Positions 7,668-15,978 of a stretch of 64,000 bases of DNA are shown here, in pieces. Made by a program: the position numbers and the translations under genes. Each line of letters opens with the position of its first letter. The first letter of the stretch is position 1. The stretch is from a virus: positions 1 through 64,000 of the IMG/VR virus record IMGVR_UViG_3300042482_001698. One strand, 5' to 3'. Below the pieces are notes generated by a model that made no database searches, was not told the DNA's origin, and was given only the letters and a program-made list of their open reading frames with translations.

Positions 7668-8492
7668 ATGGCATGTTCATCTACAGGAATCGGTTGTAGT
7701 TCTCCTCCTTCTGGCTGTCCAGACGAATATGGATGTATTGGTGGGTTATGCCCAGATTTTACTATTCGTAGACACGATACTAAGCCAGCATTTAAGGTTA
7801 AAATAGAAGATTGTGATGGTCCTTTGGATTTAACTGATCTTGTCTTAGAAGCCACTATGTGGGCCAAGGGCAAGATCAAAGTTAACCTAGATCAGGACGA
7901 CACTGTTATTGGCTTTGCTGATAACATTGGATTTGGTCAGATTATGGTTGGTGATGTTATTATTATGAATCAGGCTAGATTGCCTGAAAAAATGTTGGTT
8001 CTTGGTTTTGATGAAGTGAATAAATTGATTAATGTGCAGCGAGGCTATCATGGAACGCCTATTCAAACTTGGAAACGTGGCACAATTGTAAGAATCATAA
8101 AATTTTCTAATGCTGTAGCAACAAGTGAAATGGTTTATCAAGATATAATTAATATCGATGGCACTACTTCAAAAGATGTTTTGGTCAACAGTTATTTTGT
8201 TTATGAGTGGTCGTCTGGTGATACTTGTTTGCCCGGATGTTATTATTTGGAATTTAAGTTGTTGAAAATGGTTGTTGCTCCAATGTTAGCGATACAGTCA
8301 ACTGTGCCAAGCAATCAAATTCCAAGTAATTTATTGCCAGATGATATTGTTCCAAGTTTTACTGATTCGAGTTTAATACCATCAAATTTCTCTTGTGGAA
8401 TGGATGCGGCGATAGAATGGGTTAGAAGGTTCCCAGTTGATTCAGAAGGTTTTTATATTAAAATAGTTGATTCAATTACAATTGATGATTGA
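7668..8492 (+). CDS. Baseplate/fibre-like virion protein
   Basis: 274 residues. A Cys-rich N-terminus (six Cys in the first 28 residues) precedes an Ig-like domain (TKPAFKVKIEDCDGPLDLTD) reminiscent of the N-terminal domain of baseplate upper proteins. A central region with NVQRGYHGTPIQTW is typical of phage structural proteins. The C-terminal part has a P-S-N/P-D repeat. No signal peptide. A virion role is inferred from these patterns. Confidence 0.5.
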   Translation: MACSSTGIGCSSPPSGCPDEYGCIGGLCPDFTIRRHDTKPAFKVKIEDCDGPLDLTDLVLEATMWAKGKIKVNLDQDDTVIGFADNIGFGQIMVGDVIIMNQARLPEKMLVLGFDEVNKLINVQRGYHGTPIQTWKRGTIVRIIKFSNAVATSEMVYQDIINIDGTTSKDVLVNSYFVYEWSSGDTCLPGCYYLEFKLLKMVVAPMLAIQSTVPSNQIPSNLLPDDIVPSFTDSSLIPSNFSCGMDAAIEWVRRFPVDSEGFYIKIVDSITIDD

Positions 8493-8558
8493 CACGGCTT
8501 ATTATTGGTAGTATTTTTCTATAGGTTTATTTTTGTGGGGGCTAACAGGTTTCAAACG

Positions 8559-9113
8559 ATGAATATGAATAATGGAAATAAGTTCAACAAGGAAAGTCGT
8601 GATGATCAAAACAGAATTAATTGGCAGATAAGAGTACCACAAGTCAGAGTTGTCCATGACGATGAACAGCTTGGCATAATGTCAACAGAACAGGCAAGAA
8701 AAATTGCAATGGATCAAGGTCTTGATCTTGTTGAAATCGCTTCAACTGCAAAGCCACCAGTTTGTAGAATAATGGATTACGGTCGTTATAAATACGAACA
8801 AAACTTAAAGAAAAAAGAAACTGCTAAAAAACAAAGAGAATCACAGGCTCAAATAAAAGAAATTAGATTGCGTCCTGCAATTGCCAATCATGATGTAGAA
8901 ACAAAAGTCAATCAAGCCAAAAAGTTTTTAGAAGAAGGATGTAAAGTTCAATTTAATCTTCAATTTAAAGGTTATCGTGAATTAGGCCATAAAGAGCAAG
9001 GTTTTAGCGTGATGAAAAAGATCGTTGAACTCGTAGAGCAGTTTGGTATTGTTGAAAAGCAACCAACTATGGAAGGCAATAGAATTATATGCTTTTTTAC
9101 GCCCAAGGCCTGA
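8559..9113 (+). CDS. infC: Translation initiation factor IF-3
   Basis: 184 residues from ATG 8559. In-frame extension upstream (GTG 8535) adds only hydrophobic residues unlike the family. The N-terminal domain (QVRVVHDDEQLGIM) is followed by the IF-3 signature CRIMDYGRYKYE, the basic linker KKKETAKKQR and the C-terminal domain (IKEIRLRPAIANHD...FKGYRELGH). Full-length for IF-3. The protein binds 30S subunits and checks initiator-tRNA pairing. The bacterial infC-rpmI-rplT context is absent. The last base of the stop is the first base of the next ATG. Confidence 0.92.
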   Translation: MNMNNGNKFNKESRDDQNRINWQIRVPQVRVVHDDEQLGIMSTEQARKIAMDQGLDLVEIASTAKPPVCRIMDYGRYKYEQNLKKKETAKKQRESQAQIKEIRLRPAIANHDVETKVNQAKKFLEEGCKVQFNLQFKGYRELGHKEQGFSVMKKIVELVEQFGIVEKQPTMEGNRIICFFTPKA

Positions 9114-10330
9114 TGGATAATTTCATGAAAAACGAAATTCTCAATTGTAAAGTCTTTGATGTTCAGAATGAGTTTAATCGTCGTTTGTATTATAACCAAC
9201 AAAAAATTATTCCATCAAATCCTCCCCTTATTCTCAGAATAATTCATGATGCAAGTCAAGAGTTGCTTGAATTTGCATTTGGGCATTTTGGTAAAAAATT
9301 GGGTTATCTTGCCAGTATTCTTGACATGACACATCCAGATTTAGTTTCAATTTTTGATGGTAGTTTTTCCGATGATCAAGAGTTTTCAAAACAATGTGTT
9401 CAGTTTCTTGCTATGGCAGAATATGCTAAAAACAATGATTTAAATCATATTTTTCCACTTCTTGGATCGCTTCTTATTAAAGAATCTTTAGACAAAAATA
9501 TTGTTCGTAAAATTGATTCTATCAGTTGCAATAAATCTTATGCAAGAATGATATTGAATTCTGATGAACGTGAAGCTATTAGATTTTCTAAAAAAATGCA
9601 AACCATTGATTTGCAAGCTTTTTACAAGAAAGGCGAAGAAGCATGGAATTCTCAGCCTGATAATTTCAAACAATTCATTCGTTATGATGCGGCTTACTTG
9701 CGTGAATTAAAGCAAGCAGAGAGAAAAATGAAGCGTTATCAGGAGTTGGGCTGTCATAGTCTTGCTTCAGAAATATGTAAAAGTATTGATTTGTTTCGTG
9801 AAAACATGGAACAAGCTTATTATGGTTTTAACCGTATAACAATGACCAGTGCCGCAGTAATTTTGGCAAAATCATTAGGATATTCATTTAATCCTTCTTA
9901 CCAATTGTCGGTAGGCGGTCATGTAATGCGTGTGGAAGCACAAGTAACTATAAATCGTTCTTTCTTTACTGATTATTATTTTGATTCATCTTTGGTTGTT
10001 GACGCAAATTATCATTATGATCCAAAGGTTTATCCATTTCATGAATTGAAAGAAATAGCTTCTCCTGAAGTTATGCATACAATTAATATGTTGGAGAAGT
10101 TTCCAGAAGCAAACGATAAGCCAATATTTGATCATTTTGGAGTAATTGTTCCAACAATTGCTTATAAAAATAAAATGTTCAATAATGAAAATGGTATTTT
10201 GCAAGATTATGAAAATTTAGAAGATGCCACTAGGGATTTGGATAAGATATTCATTAAGAAAAAGTTTTTTTATCCAATCATTGTTGGTGAAAAAGATGGT
10301 AAGTGTTTCTTTATTTGCTATTGGACTTGA
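9113..10330 (+). CDS. Hypothetical protein, large
   Basis: 405 residues from ATG 9113, which overlaps the IF-3 stop by 1 nt (TGATG) and so is probably coupled to it. It appears soluble, mostly helical in the first 240 residues (ELKQAERKMKRYQEL) and alpha/beta afterwards. No motif recognised. Coupling with IF-3 makes it worth testing for a translation role, but nothing in the sequence shows one. Confidence 0.65.
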   Translation: MDNFMKNEILNCKVFDVQNEFNRRLYYNQQKIIPSNPPLILRIIHDASQELLEFAFGHFGKKLGYLASILDMTHPDLVSIFDGSFSDDQEFSKQCVQFLAMAEYAKNNDLNHIFPLLGSLLIKESLDKNIVRKIDSISCNKSYARMILNSDEREAIRFSKKMQTIDLQAFYKKGEEAWNSQPDNFKQFIRYDAAYLRELKQAERKMKRYQELGCHSLASEICKSIDLFRENMEQAYYGFNRITMTSAAVILAKSLGYSFNPSYQLSVGGHVMRVEAQVTINRSFFTDYYFDSSLVVDANYHYDPKVYPFHELKEIASPEVMHTINMLEKFPEANDKPIFDHFGVIVPTIAYKNKMFNNENGILQDYENLEDATRDLDKIFIKKKFFYPIIVGEKDGKCFFICYWT

Positions 10331-10339
10331 GGTTTTGCA

Positions 10340-10591
10340 ATGCTTTATAATTTAACAAAAGAAGAACTTCTTGAATTTGCACATATGATTTATGAGCAAT
10401 CTGTGAATGGCTACCTAGATCTGAAAGAAGGTACTTGTCACAAGTTGTTGGTAAATTTTCTAACAAACAAGAAAACTTCTATCCCAGATACTAATGTAAA
10501 CATGAGTACCAATTTTGTGGACACAAATCAGATTTTTAACTCTGATGTTTTCACAGTAACGGAAAGTTTTATCATCAATCAAACTCATTGA
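10340..10591 (+). CDS. Hypothetical protein
   Basis: 83 residues with GAGG upstream. It opens with LTKEELLEFAHMIYEQ, a helical pattern, and ends in an Asn/Thr-rich stretch. It lies directly before the GroES-like gene. Function unknown. Confidence 0.55.
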   Translation: MLYNLTKEELLEFAHMIYEQSVNGYLDLKEGTCHKLLVNFLTNKKTSIPDTNVNMSTNFVDTNQIFNSDVFTVTESFIINQTH

Positions 10592-10615
10592 GTTTGTAAA
10601 TTTACGGGGATAATT

Positions 10616-10987
10616 ATGTCGAAGAGTAAGATTCTTACACCTATGGGTTCAATTTATGATTCCACCATTATTGGCAGTGGAGCAAAAGTTCCTAAAATCA
10701 AATCTGTTAAGCCAACTGGCTCACAGGTTCTTATTGAATTTTTGACATCTCAGGAAATGCTTGGGACAAGTCTGGCTGTTAATGAAAAAACAGATTTGAA
10801 AGTTCCTTTGCAAGGTTATGTTCGTTCTGTAGGTCCTAACTTCAAGTCATCAGATTATGGCTTTAATATAGGCGACAGAGTCACTGTTTCAGGTCCCGGC
10901 ATTCATGTCCCTAATTGGGACAACATTCATCGTGATCGATTCTTGATGGAGCCTTCTTCAATCAAAGGTGTGATAATAGAAGAATGA
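10616..10987 (+). CDS. groES: GroES-like co-chaperonin
   Basis: 123 residues. The region KPTGSQVLIEFL (about 35-46), a mobile-loop-like segment (GTSLAVNEKTDLKVPLQG), VRSVGPN and FNIGDRVTV reproduce the Cpn10 order. The conserved ending is FLMEPSSIKGVI. Longer than bacterial GroES (about 97 residues) because of an N-terminal extension. It would cap a host GroEL-type chamber, as T4 Gp31 does, for folding phage proteins. It overlaps dnaJ by 4 nt. Confidence 0.8.
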   Translation: MSKSKILTPMGSIYDSTIIGSGAKVPKIKSVKPTGSQVLIEFLTSQEMLGTSLAVNEKTDLKVPLQGYVRSVGPNFKSSDYGFNIGDRVTVSGPGIHVPNWDNIHRDRFLMEPSSIKGVIIEE

Positions 10988-12051
10988 AAGACCCTTATGC
11001 CGTTCTAGGCGTTCCTAAAAATGCAACAAAAGATGATATAGTCAGGGCATACCGTAAGGGTGCCCTGAAGCATCATCCTGATAAAAATCCCGGCGATTCT
11101 GAAGCCGATGTTAGATTTCGTGAAATTCAAGAATCTTATGATATTTTAATTAATGATAATAAACGTGCCGAATATGATAGCGTTGGACCCTCAATGCATT
11201 TCCGCAGAAGAGGATTTGAAGGCGGTTCGTTTAATGGTTCCTTTGGCGACGTAATGAATGATTTTTTTCAGCACAGTACATTTCGTGGAAGAAATCTTAC
11301 AATCAGATTGGAAATTGATCTCCAAGAAGTCTATACAGGTTGCGATAAAGATTTAATTGTCAAAATGAAAAATACTTGTACCACTTGCAAAGGTCAAGGT
11401 CAGGTGAGCAATGAAGCTTGTGGAAATTGTAATGGAGAAGGTTTCACCAAAGTCAATAACGCTCCTTTTGAATTTAGAACAAATTGCTCTGTGTGCAATG
11501 GTCTTGGAAAAATAAATCCAATACTATGCGTTGATTGCAATGGTACGGGATTGCTCTCTGGCTACAAAGAAAAGAATATAAAAATTCAAATTCCATGTGG
11601 CATTGAAAGTGGAATGAATTTGAAAATTAGTGGTCAAGGCGAAGAATCGCTTCGTGGTGGAAAGTCTGGTGACTTAATTGTTCATGTTTTGGTTCGTGAA
11701 CATGAATGTTTTGATCGTGATGGAATTGATTTGTCGATTGATGTTCCAGTGAGTTATAGCCAATTGGTTTTAGGGTGTGATCTTTTGGTTCCTACCATTA
11801 CAGATGAAATGATTACGGTAAAAATACCAGAAGGAACTCAAAGTCACGCCAAATTCAAATTGCGAGGCAGAGGATTGCAACTGCCCAATGGAATATTGGG
11901 AGACATGTATGTTTCCGTAAAATTAGAAGTACCTAAGAAAATATCAAATGAATATATGCAATCAATAAAAAAAATCGAAGAATATGAAAAAACAACTATC
12001 GGTGAGCGTAGAGAAAAATGGATTAAAATTATCAATAAAAAACGTAAATAA
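10984..12051 (+). CDS. dnaJ: DnaJ (Hsp40) co-chaperone, type I
   Basis: 355 residues: J domain 1-66 with HPD at 31-33, a Gly/Phe-rich linker (about 77-100), and four zinc CxxCxGxG repeats at C132, C146, C168 and C182. Substrate-binding domains follow, with IPCGIESGMNLKISGQGE and LRGRGLQLPNG. All elements needed to stimulate DnaK are present. No DnaK gene is in the window, so a host Hsp70 is the likely partner. It shares a 4-nt overlap (ATGA) with groES. Confidence 0.93.
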   Translation: MKDPYAVLGVPKNATKDDIVRAYRKGALKHHPDKNPGDSEADVRFREIQESYDILINDNKRAEYDSVGPSMHFRRRGFEGGSFNGSFGDVMNDFFQHSTFRGRNLTIRLEIDLQEVYTGCDKDLIVKMKNTCTTCKGQGQVSNEACGNCNGEGFTKVNNAPFEFRTNCSVCNGLGKINPILCVDCNGTGLLSGYKEKNIKIQIPCGIESGMNLKISGQGEESLRGGKSGDLIVHVLVREHECFDRDGIDLSIDVPVSYSQLVLGCDLLVPTITDEMITVKIPEGTQSHAKFKLRGRGLQLPNGILGDMYVSVKLEVPKKISNEYMQSIKKIEEYEKTTIGERREKWIKIINKKRK

Positions 12052-12075
12052 ATTAAATCAATTATTGGAGTCACT

Positions 12076-12276
12076 ATGAAAGCTATGAATAATAAGTTTT
12101 TTTGGATTGTTGTGGGCTTGACAGGGGCTATGCTTTTGATAGGTGTTGGCGGTAAGTTTTTCGTAGATAGAGTCGCAGACGTTGTAATTGATAAGCTTAA
12201 AAAGGATTATAGCCCATCACCATATGGTCCCGGTATAGATCCTGATAAAATCGATGCCAATAAATTTAAGAAATAA
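12076..12276 (+). CDS. Small single-pass membrane protein
   Basis: 66 residues with GGAG upstream. One membrane segment at about 9-28 (FWIVVGLTGAMLLIGVGG) is followed by a basic helix and a Pro/Asp-rich tail. It could be an accessory inner-membrane protein; no family recognised. The end overlaps the convergent gene by 11 nt. Confidence 0.6.
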   Translation: MKAMNNKFFWIVVGLTGAMLLIGVGGKFFVDRVADVVIDKLKKDYSPSPYGPGIDPDKIDANKFKK

Positions 12277-12616
12277 TGTGACAACTTTTAATTTGCGAAG
12301 GCGCAAAACTATTGTCTGTTGGTAATCTCAGCATTTTAACTGCCATAATTTTTCCAATTTCTGGATTTCCATGAATTCTTCTAAACTCATCATGGGTAAA
12401 GAAAAGTTTTGTTCCATCGATTAGTTGTATGTAAATGGGATTTTTCTTACGAATAATCATATGAATTTTTGATTTTTTGTTTATAACTGGCAAATCTAAA
12501 TCTATTTTTGGCAAAACGAATGATTTGGCCCATGAGAAATTTTCTTGAACCGCAACGGCTCCATATTTCTCAACACAATCACGAAGATTGATAAATTCTA
12601 AAAAATTGTTGATCAT
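12266..12616 (-). CDS. Hypothetical protein
   Basis: 116 residues on the minus strand, convergent with the membrane protein and divergent from the next gene. An alpha/beta pattern with basic central strands (KIHMIIRKKNPIYIQLIDG). There is no strong ribosome-binding site. Function unknown. Confidence 0.5.
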   Translation of the reverse strand: MINNFLEFINLRDCVEKYGAVAVQENFSWAKSFVLPKIDLDLPVINKKSKIHMIIRKKNPIYIQLIDGTKLFFTHDEFRRIHGNPEIGKIMAVKMLRLPTDNSFAPSQIKSCHIIS

Positions 12617-12634
12617 TGTTACTTATTTAGAATA

Positions 12635-12937
12635 ATGAGCGAAAAATATAAAATAAACTCGGTGTCCAATATTCTCACCATGATTGTTGACTTCAAAGAC
12701 CAATCGGGTCAAAATAAAACAATTCATGTGGGTTTGGATTATTTACAAAGAAAAGTACATTTTGTTGGCGATATTCCAAAAGATATTGATATATCTGAAT
12801 TGGAACAATCTATTCTAATGTATGTGGAACCAGAATCCATTGATGAACTATCCGTTCCAAATGAAATTTGGCAGCGTGCGATGGAAATTAAAACAGGAAA
12901 ATTTGAAAATAATGAATTTATGAACTTTCAAGGATAA
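12635..12937 (+). CDS. Hypothetical protein
   Basis: 100 residues, acidic, with alternating beta strands at the start (ILTMIVDFKDQ, TIHVGLDYLQ) and helices later. It heads a run of coupled genes leading to dUTPase. Function unknown. Confidence 0.55.
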   Translation: MSEKYKINSVSNILTMIVDFKDQSGQNKTIHVGLDYLQRKVHFVGDIPKDIDISELEQSILMYVEPESIDELSVPNEIWQRAMEIKTGKFENNEFMNFQG

Positions 12938-12939
12938 AA

Positions 12940-13284
12940 ATGCCAACCAATAATACAGAAAAAATGGGATTTTCAGTTTCTATGGGACAAGAAAAAAGAG
13001 AGCCGTGCAATTTGAGAACTATTACTTTAGAGAGAGTTTATAAGTTTATTGAAAATAAAAATATTGATGCAAAATTAACTTTTCAATTAAAAAAAATGGC
13101 CGCTGTTTATCCACAACAAGCATTGGAAAATTGGATGAAAAATTTCAATATACACTTGCTTAAAGCAAGAAGTCTTGTAAAATTAAGTAAGCCAGAAATA
13201 AGTCCAGTTGAATTGGGTGATGAACCAAAAATACCATCAAGGGAAGAAATTGAACATGTCCCGCAAAATGAAGAATTTGAATGA
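12940..13284 (+). CDS. Hypothetical protein
   Basis: 114 residues with AAGGA upstream. Mostly helical, basic in the middle and acidic at the C-terminus (EIEHVPQNEEFE). Its last 29 nt overlap the dUTPase start. Function unknown. Confidence 0.55.
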   Translation: MPTNNTEKMGFSVSMGQEKREPCNLRTITLERVYKFIENKNIDAKLTFQLKKMAAVYPQQALENWMKNFNIHLLKARSLVKLSKPEISPVELGDEPKIPSREEIEHVPQNEEFE

Positions 13285-13762
13285 CGCTTTGCTTATGCAC
13301 GGGAACAAAATACCAGTTAAAATCATTGCTGATGATCCTATGTTTTTACCAAAATATAAAACATTTGGATCAGCAGCATGTGATTTAGTTGCAAATATTC
13401 CCACTAATGATGCTGGTCATACCTTTATCAGCGTTATGCCTAATCAAACTGAAGTTATTGATGTTGGTTTTAGAATGTCGATACCATTTGGTTGGGAAGT
13501 TCAAATCCGCATTAGAAGCAGCTTTGCCATACAAGGTCTTCAAGTGACTAACAGTCCCGGCACCATCGATAGTGATTATCAAGGCAGAATCAAGGTAATT
13601 GTTAATGGTGCAAGTAAAAATATTATCAGAATAAATCACGGTGATCGGTTTGCTCAAATGCTAATTAAACCAATTTGGCAAGTTGATTGGATTGAAACAG
13701 ATGCTTTTGATCCAACAGATCGTGGCGATAAAGGATTTGGATCAACAGGAATTAAATCATGA
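13256..13762 (+). CDS. dut: dUTPase (deoxyuridine triphosphatase)
   Basis: Hydrolyses dUTP to dUMP and PPi. From ATG 13256 (GGGAAG upstream), 168 residues with the five trimeric-dUTPase motifs in order: GSAACDLVA, RIRSSFA, GTIDSDYQGRIKV (catalytic Asp and Tyr), GDRFAQMLI and RGDKGFGSTG. Motif 2 has Ser where the family normally has Gly (RSS for RSG). In-frame ATGs further upstream lie deep in the previous gene. It overlaps the next gene by 4 nt. Confidence 0.9.
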   Translation: MSRKMKNLNDALLMHGNKIPVKIIADDPMFLPKYKTFGSAACDLVANIPTNDAGHTFISVMPNQTEVIDVGFRMSIPFGWEVQIRIRSSFAIQGLQVTNSPGTIDSDYQGRIKVIVNGASKNIIRINHGDRFAQMLIKPIWQVDWIETDAFDPTDRGDKGFGSTGIKS

Positions 13763-13968
13763 AAATATTTTTAGTTGTGAGCGTGGCTAGACAAATCGAT
13801 GGCGAATATGTCGTAGTAAAAGCCGAAAAGGCATTTAAAGAATCAACAAAGGCATCAGAATTCGCAAATGGTCTTGCGAAGCGTTATGCTGAAACAATAA
13901 ACACACCATCAGGACCGTTGCAATGTGTGTGTGAACGTGGCGTTCAAGAAGTTGATCTAGAAGAATAA
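13759..13968 (+). CDS. Hypothetical protein
   Basis: 69 residues starting inside the dUTPase stop (ATGA). Pattern beta-beta-alpha-beta with an acidic end; small and soluble. No motif recognised. Confidence 0.6.
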   Translation: MKIFLVVSVARQIDGEYVVVKAEKAFKESTKASEFANGLAKRYAETINTPSGPLQCVCERGVQEVDLEE

Positions 13969-13979
13969 AAGGAGCTATT

Positions 13980-14708
13980 ATGTCTGTTCACAATCCACTC
14001 GAAGGCGACCGTCCAGAAATGACGGTGAAGCTTCATGAAAATTCAGACGATCATATTTCGATTATTATCGTTCATAAAGATAGGCCAGAATATTTGAATA
14101 TATGCCTTCAATCCATTGCTGTTACTAGCTTTAACAATAATTACGAAATTATTGTTGTTGATAATGGCAGTGGCAAAGAAACTCAAGATTTTCTTAATGA
14201 TATTGAAAAAGAAGTTAAAGTTGTTCGTAATCAAAAGAATTTGTATTGGTCGGCAGCTTGCAACAAAGGCGTGCAAGCAGCCGATAAAAATAGTAAGTAT
14301 TTTATCTTCATGCATTGCGATGTGGTGATATTGAATCCAGCTTGGATTGATTTGATGATTAATGTTTCTGAGGCACAGAAATCTGGATTCGTTGGCGTTG
14401 ACACACAATCATACATGATGGGCAATCAGAAGGTTGACTTCTTACAAGATCATCTGTTACTATTTACTAGAGAATCATGGAATGATATTGGCCCTTGGCC
14501 AGAACAACTTCCTCAAATTGGGCCTTCTTTTATTTTAACACTTAGGGCGCAACAAAAGGGGCAAAGACCTCAAATTATGAAGAATACAATTATTCATCAC
14601 TATAAAATTTTTAGTATGGATATTTCAGAATATGAAAGAATGACCGAACAGGCAATGACAACTCTTCCTAAACTCATGACAGAAATAAATTCTAAGGCAG
14701 TAAAATGA
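13980..14708 (+). CDS. Glycosyltransferase family 2
   Basis: 242 residues with AGGAG upstream. GT-A fold: ISIIIVHKDRPEYLNICLQS at about 24-43, IIVVDNGS, then WSAACNKGVQ, and a metal-binding acidic motif HCDVV at about 109 in place of DxD. The sugar donor and acceptor cannot be told. The neighbouring 2OG oxygenase, coupled by a 4-nt overlap, suggests a shared modification pathway, for example hydroxylation followed by glycosylation; that is inference. Confidence 0.8.
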   Translation: MSVHNPLEGDRPEMTVKLHENSDDHISIIIVHKDRPEYLNICLQSIAVTSFNNNYEIIVVDNGSGKETQDFLNDIEKEVKVVRNQKNLYWSAACNKGVQAADKNSKYFIFMHCDVVILNPAWIDLMINVSEAQKSGFVGVDTQSYMMGNQKVDFLQDHLLLFTRESWNDIGPWPEQLPQIGPSFILTLRAQQKGQRPQIMKNTIIHHYKIFSMDISEYERMTEQAMTTLPKLMTEINSKAVK

Positions 14709-15370
14709 AATTAATTTTAAAAACAGCAAATTTTGGAATTCTTGATCAAGTATTACCTCAGGAAAACTTCAATGCTTTTGTGAAATTTTTTTGTGATTTG
14801 GATTTTGAAAGAAGTAGTCATAAATTATTGAAGGTTTGGCGTATTAATGATGGCGAGATTTTTGGTGGCACTTCCTATAAAGACAAAGGCTATCCCTTTA
14901 ACAATCCAATGGATTGGATTCACAAGAATGTTTACGGTCTAGCTAAAGATCAAATGAAAGAATTAGTCGGAGAAGAAGGCGTTGATTGGGAAGGAATATC
15001 TTATCGACCATACATTTATCCACCCGGTAGCAAGATCAGTTGGCACAATGATTGCGGCTATTCAGCAGCTTGTATTTTTTATTGTCATAAAAAATGGCAG
15101 CATTTTTGGGGTGGTGAATTAATGTTAGCAACTACAAAAGACAATGCAGTTCCCAAACTAACAGATGCAACTGATGATTTATTCTCACGAGATTATATGC
15201 AGCCAATTTTAGATCAATATGGATTTGGCCAATATATAACACCATTGCCAAATCGTATGGTTTTCACTAAAACTGGTGTTTGGCACTCAATAAATAGAGT
15301 CGATCCATCAGCAGGTGACAACAATCGCTTTTCAATCGTTGCTTTTTTTCATAAAAAGAAAAGTACTTAA
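14705..15370 (+). CDS. 2OG-Fe(II) dioxygenase (prolyl-4-hydroxylase-like)
   Basis: 221 residues. Iron ligands are visible as W-H-N-D (His114, Asp116) and G-V-W-H-S (His194), with Arg208 in NNRFSI for 2-oxoglutarate. The preceding YRPYIYPPGSKISWH and the central FWGGELML match prolyl-4-hydroxylase-type oxygenases. It starts within the glycosyltransferase stop (ATGA). Substrate unknown; a protein or carbohydrate on the virion or host are options. Confidence 0.8.
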   Translation: MKLILKTANFGILDQVLPQENFNAFVKFFCDLDFERSSHKLLKVWRINDGEIFGGTSYKDKGYPFNNPMDWIHKNVYGLAKDQMKELVGEEGVDWEGISYRPYIYPPGSKISWHNDCGYSAACIFYCHKKWQHFWGGELMLATTKDNAVPKLTDATDDLFSRDYMQPILDQYGFGQYITPLPNRMVFTKTGVWHSINRVDPSAGDNNRFSIVAFFHKKKST

Positions 15371-15847
15371 TTATTTTTTTAATTTTTCTATGCTTTTGAT
15401 AAATTTAATCCATTCCTCATTCACCCATATAATGGGCGAATGACTACAGTATGTTGCTGCATAGCTCATGCAGAAAATTTCTTCTGCATTTTGTCGCAAA
15501 GCATGTTTTTGTTCCTTATGTGGAAACTTATCTATTTGCTTTTGCTTAGTGCTTTTGACCAGTTCAGACCATTTATTTCTTAGTTCTTTGGTCATTAGGT
15601 GTTCCCAAACTAAGTGGGCGATTTCATGCAATGTTGTGAATGCTCTGCTATAGTTCCATGGAGCAGCAACAACTATCCTGTCCTTGAAAATATAACCAAT
15701 GTGATCCTTGTCATCATCTAAAGTGTTGCCACTCGTATATTTGAATTTATACCCATTCAGAAGATCACGATGTCCTTTAGGAAGAGAAGAAATTAACTTC
15801 TCAACATCTTTTTGTTCTTCAGATTCAAGAAAAGTTTTGAATTTCAT
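15371..15847 (-). CDS. Zincin-like protein with HExxH motif
   Basis: 158 residues from ATG 15847, chosen because GGAG precedes it; an upstream in-frame ATG at 15892 lacks such a site. It contains TLHEIAHLVWEH, an HExxH motif, in the order seen in small metallopeptidase-like phage proteins, and later AEEIFCMSYAATY, where a third ligand Glu would fall. The N-terminus (MKFKTFLESEEQ) resembles short head-associated phage proteins. Protease activity is inferred from the motif. Confidence 0.6.
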   Translation of the reverse strand: MKFKTFLESEEQKDVEKLISSLPKGHRDLLNGYKFKYTSGNTLDDDKDHIGYIFKDRIVVAAPWNYSRAFTTLHEIAHLVWEHLMTKELRNKWSELVKSTKQKQIDKFPHKEQKHALRQNAEEIFCMSYAATYCSHSPIIWVNEEWIKFIKSIEKLKK

Positions 15848-15978
15848 CTTTTTCTCCAAACATATAAATGATTCAACCATATTATTTAACAATAAATTCG
15901 ACTATATTGTTTCCAAATTACCAATACATAAAACAATATTTTTTAATCAAATGATTAAATAGGTAAAGGAGTCTATTT

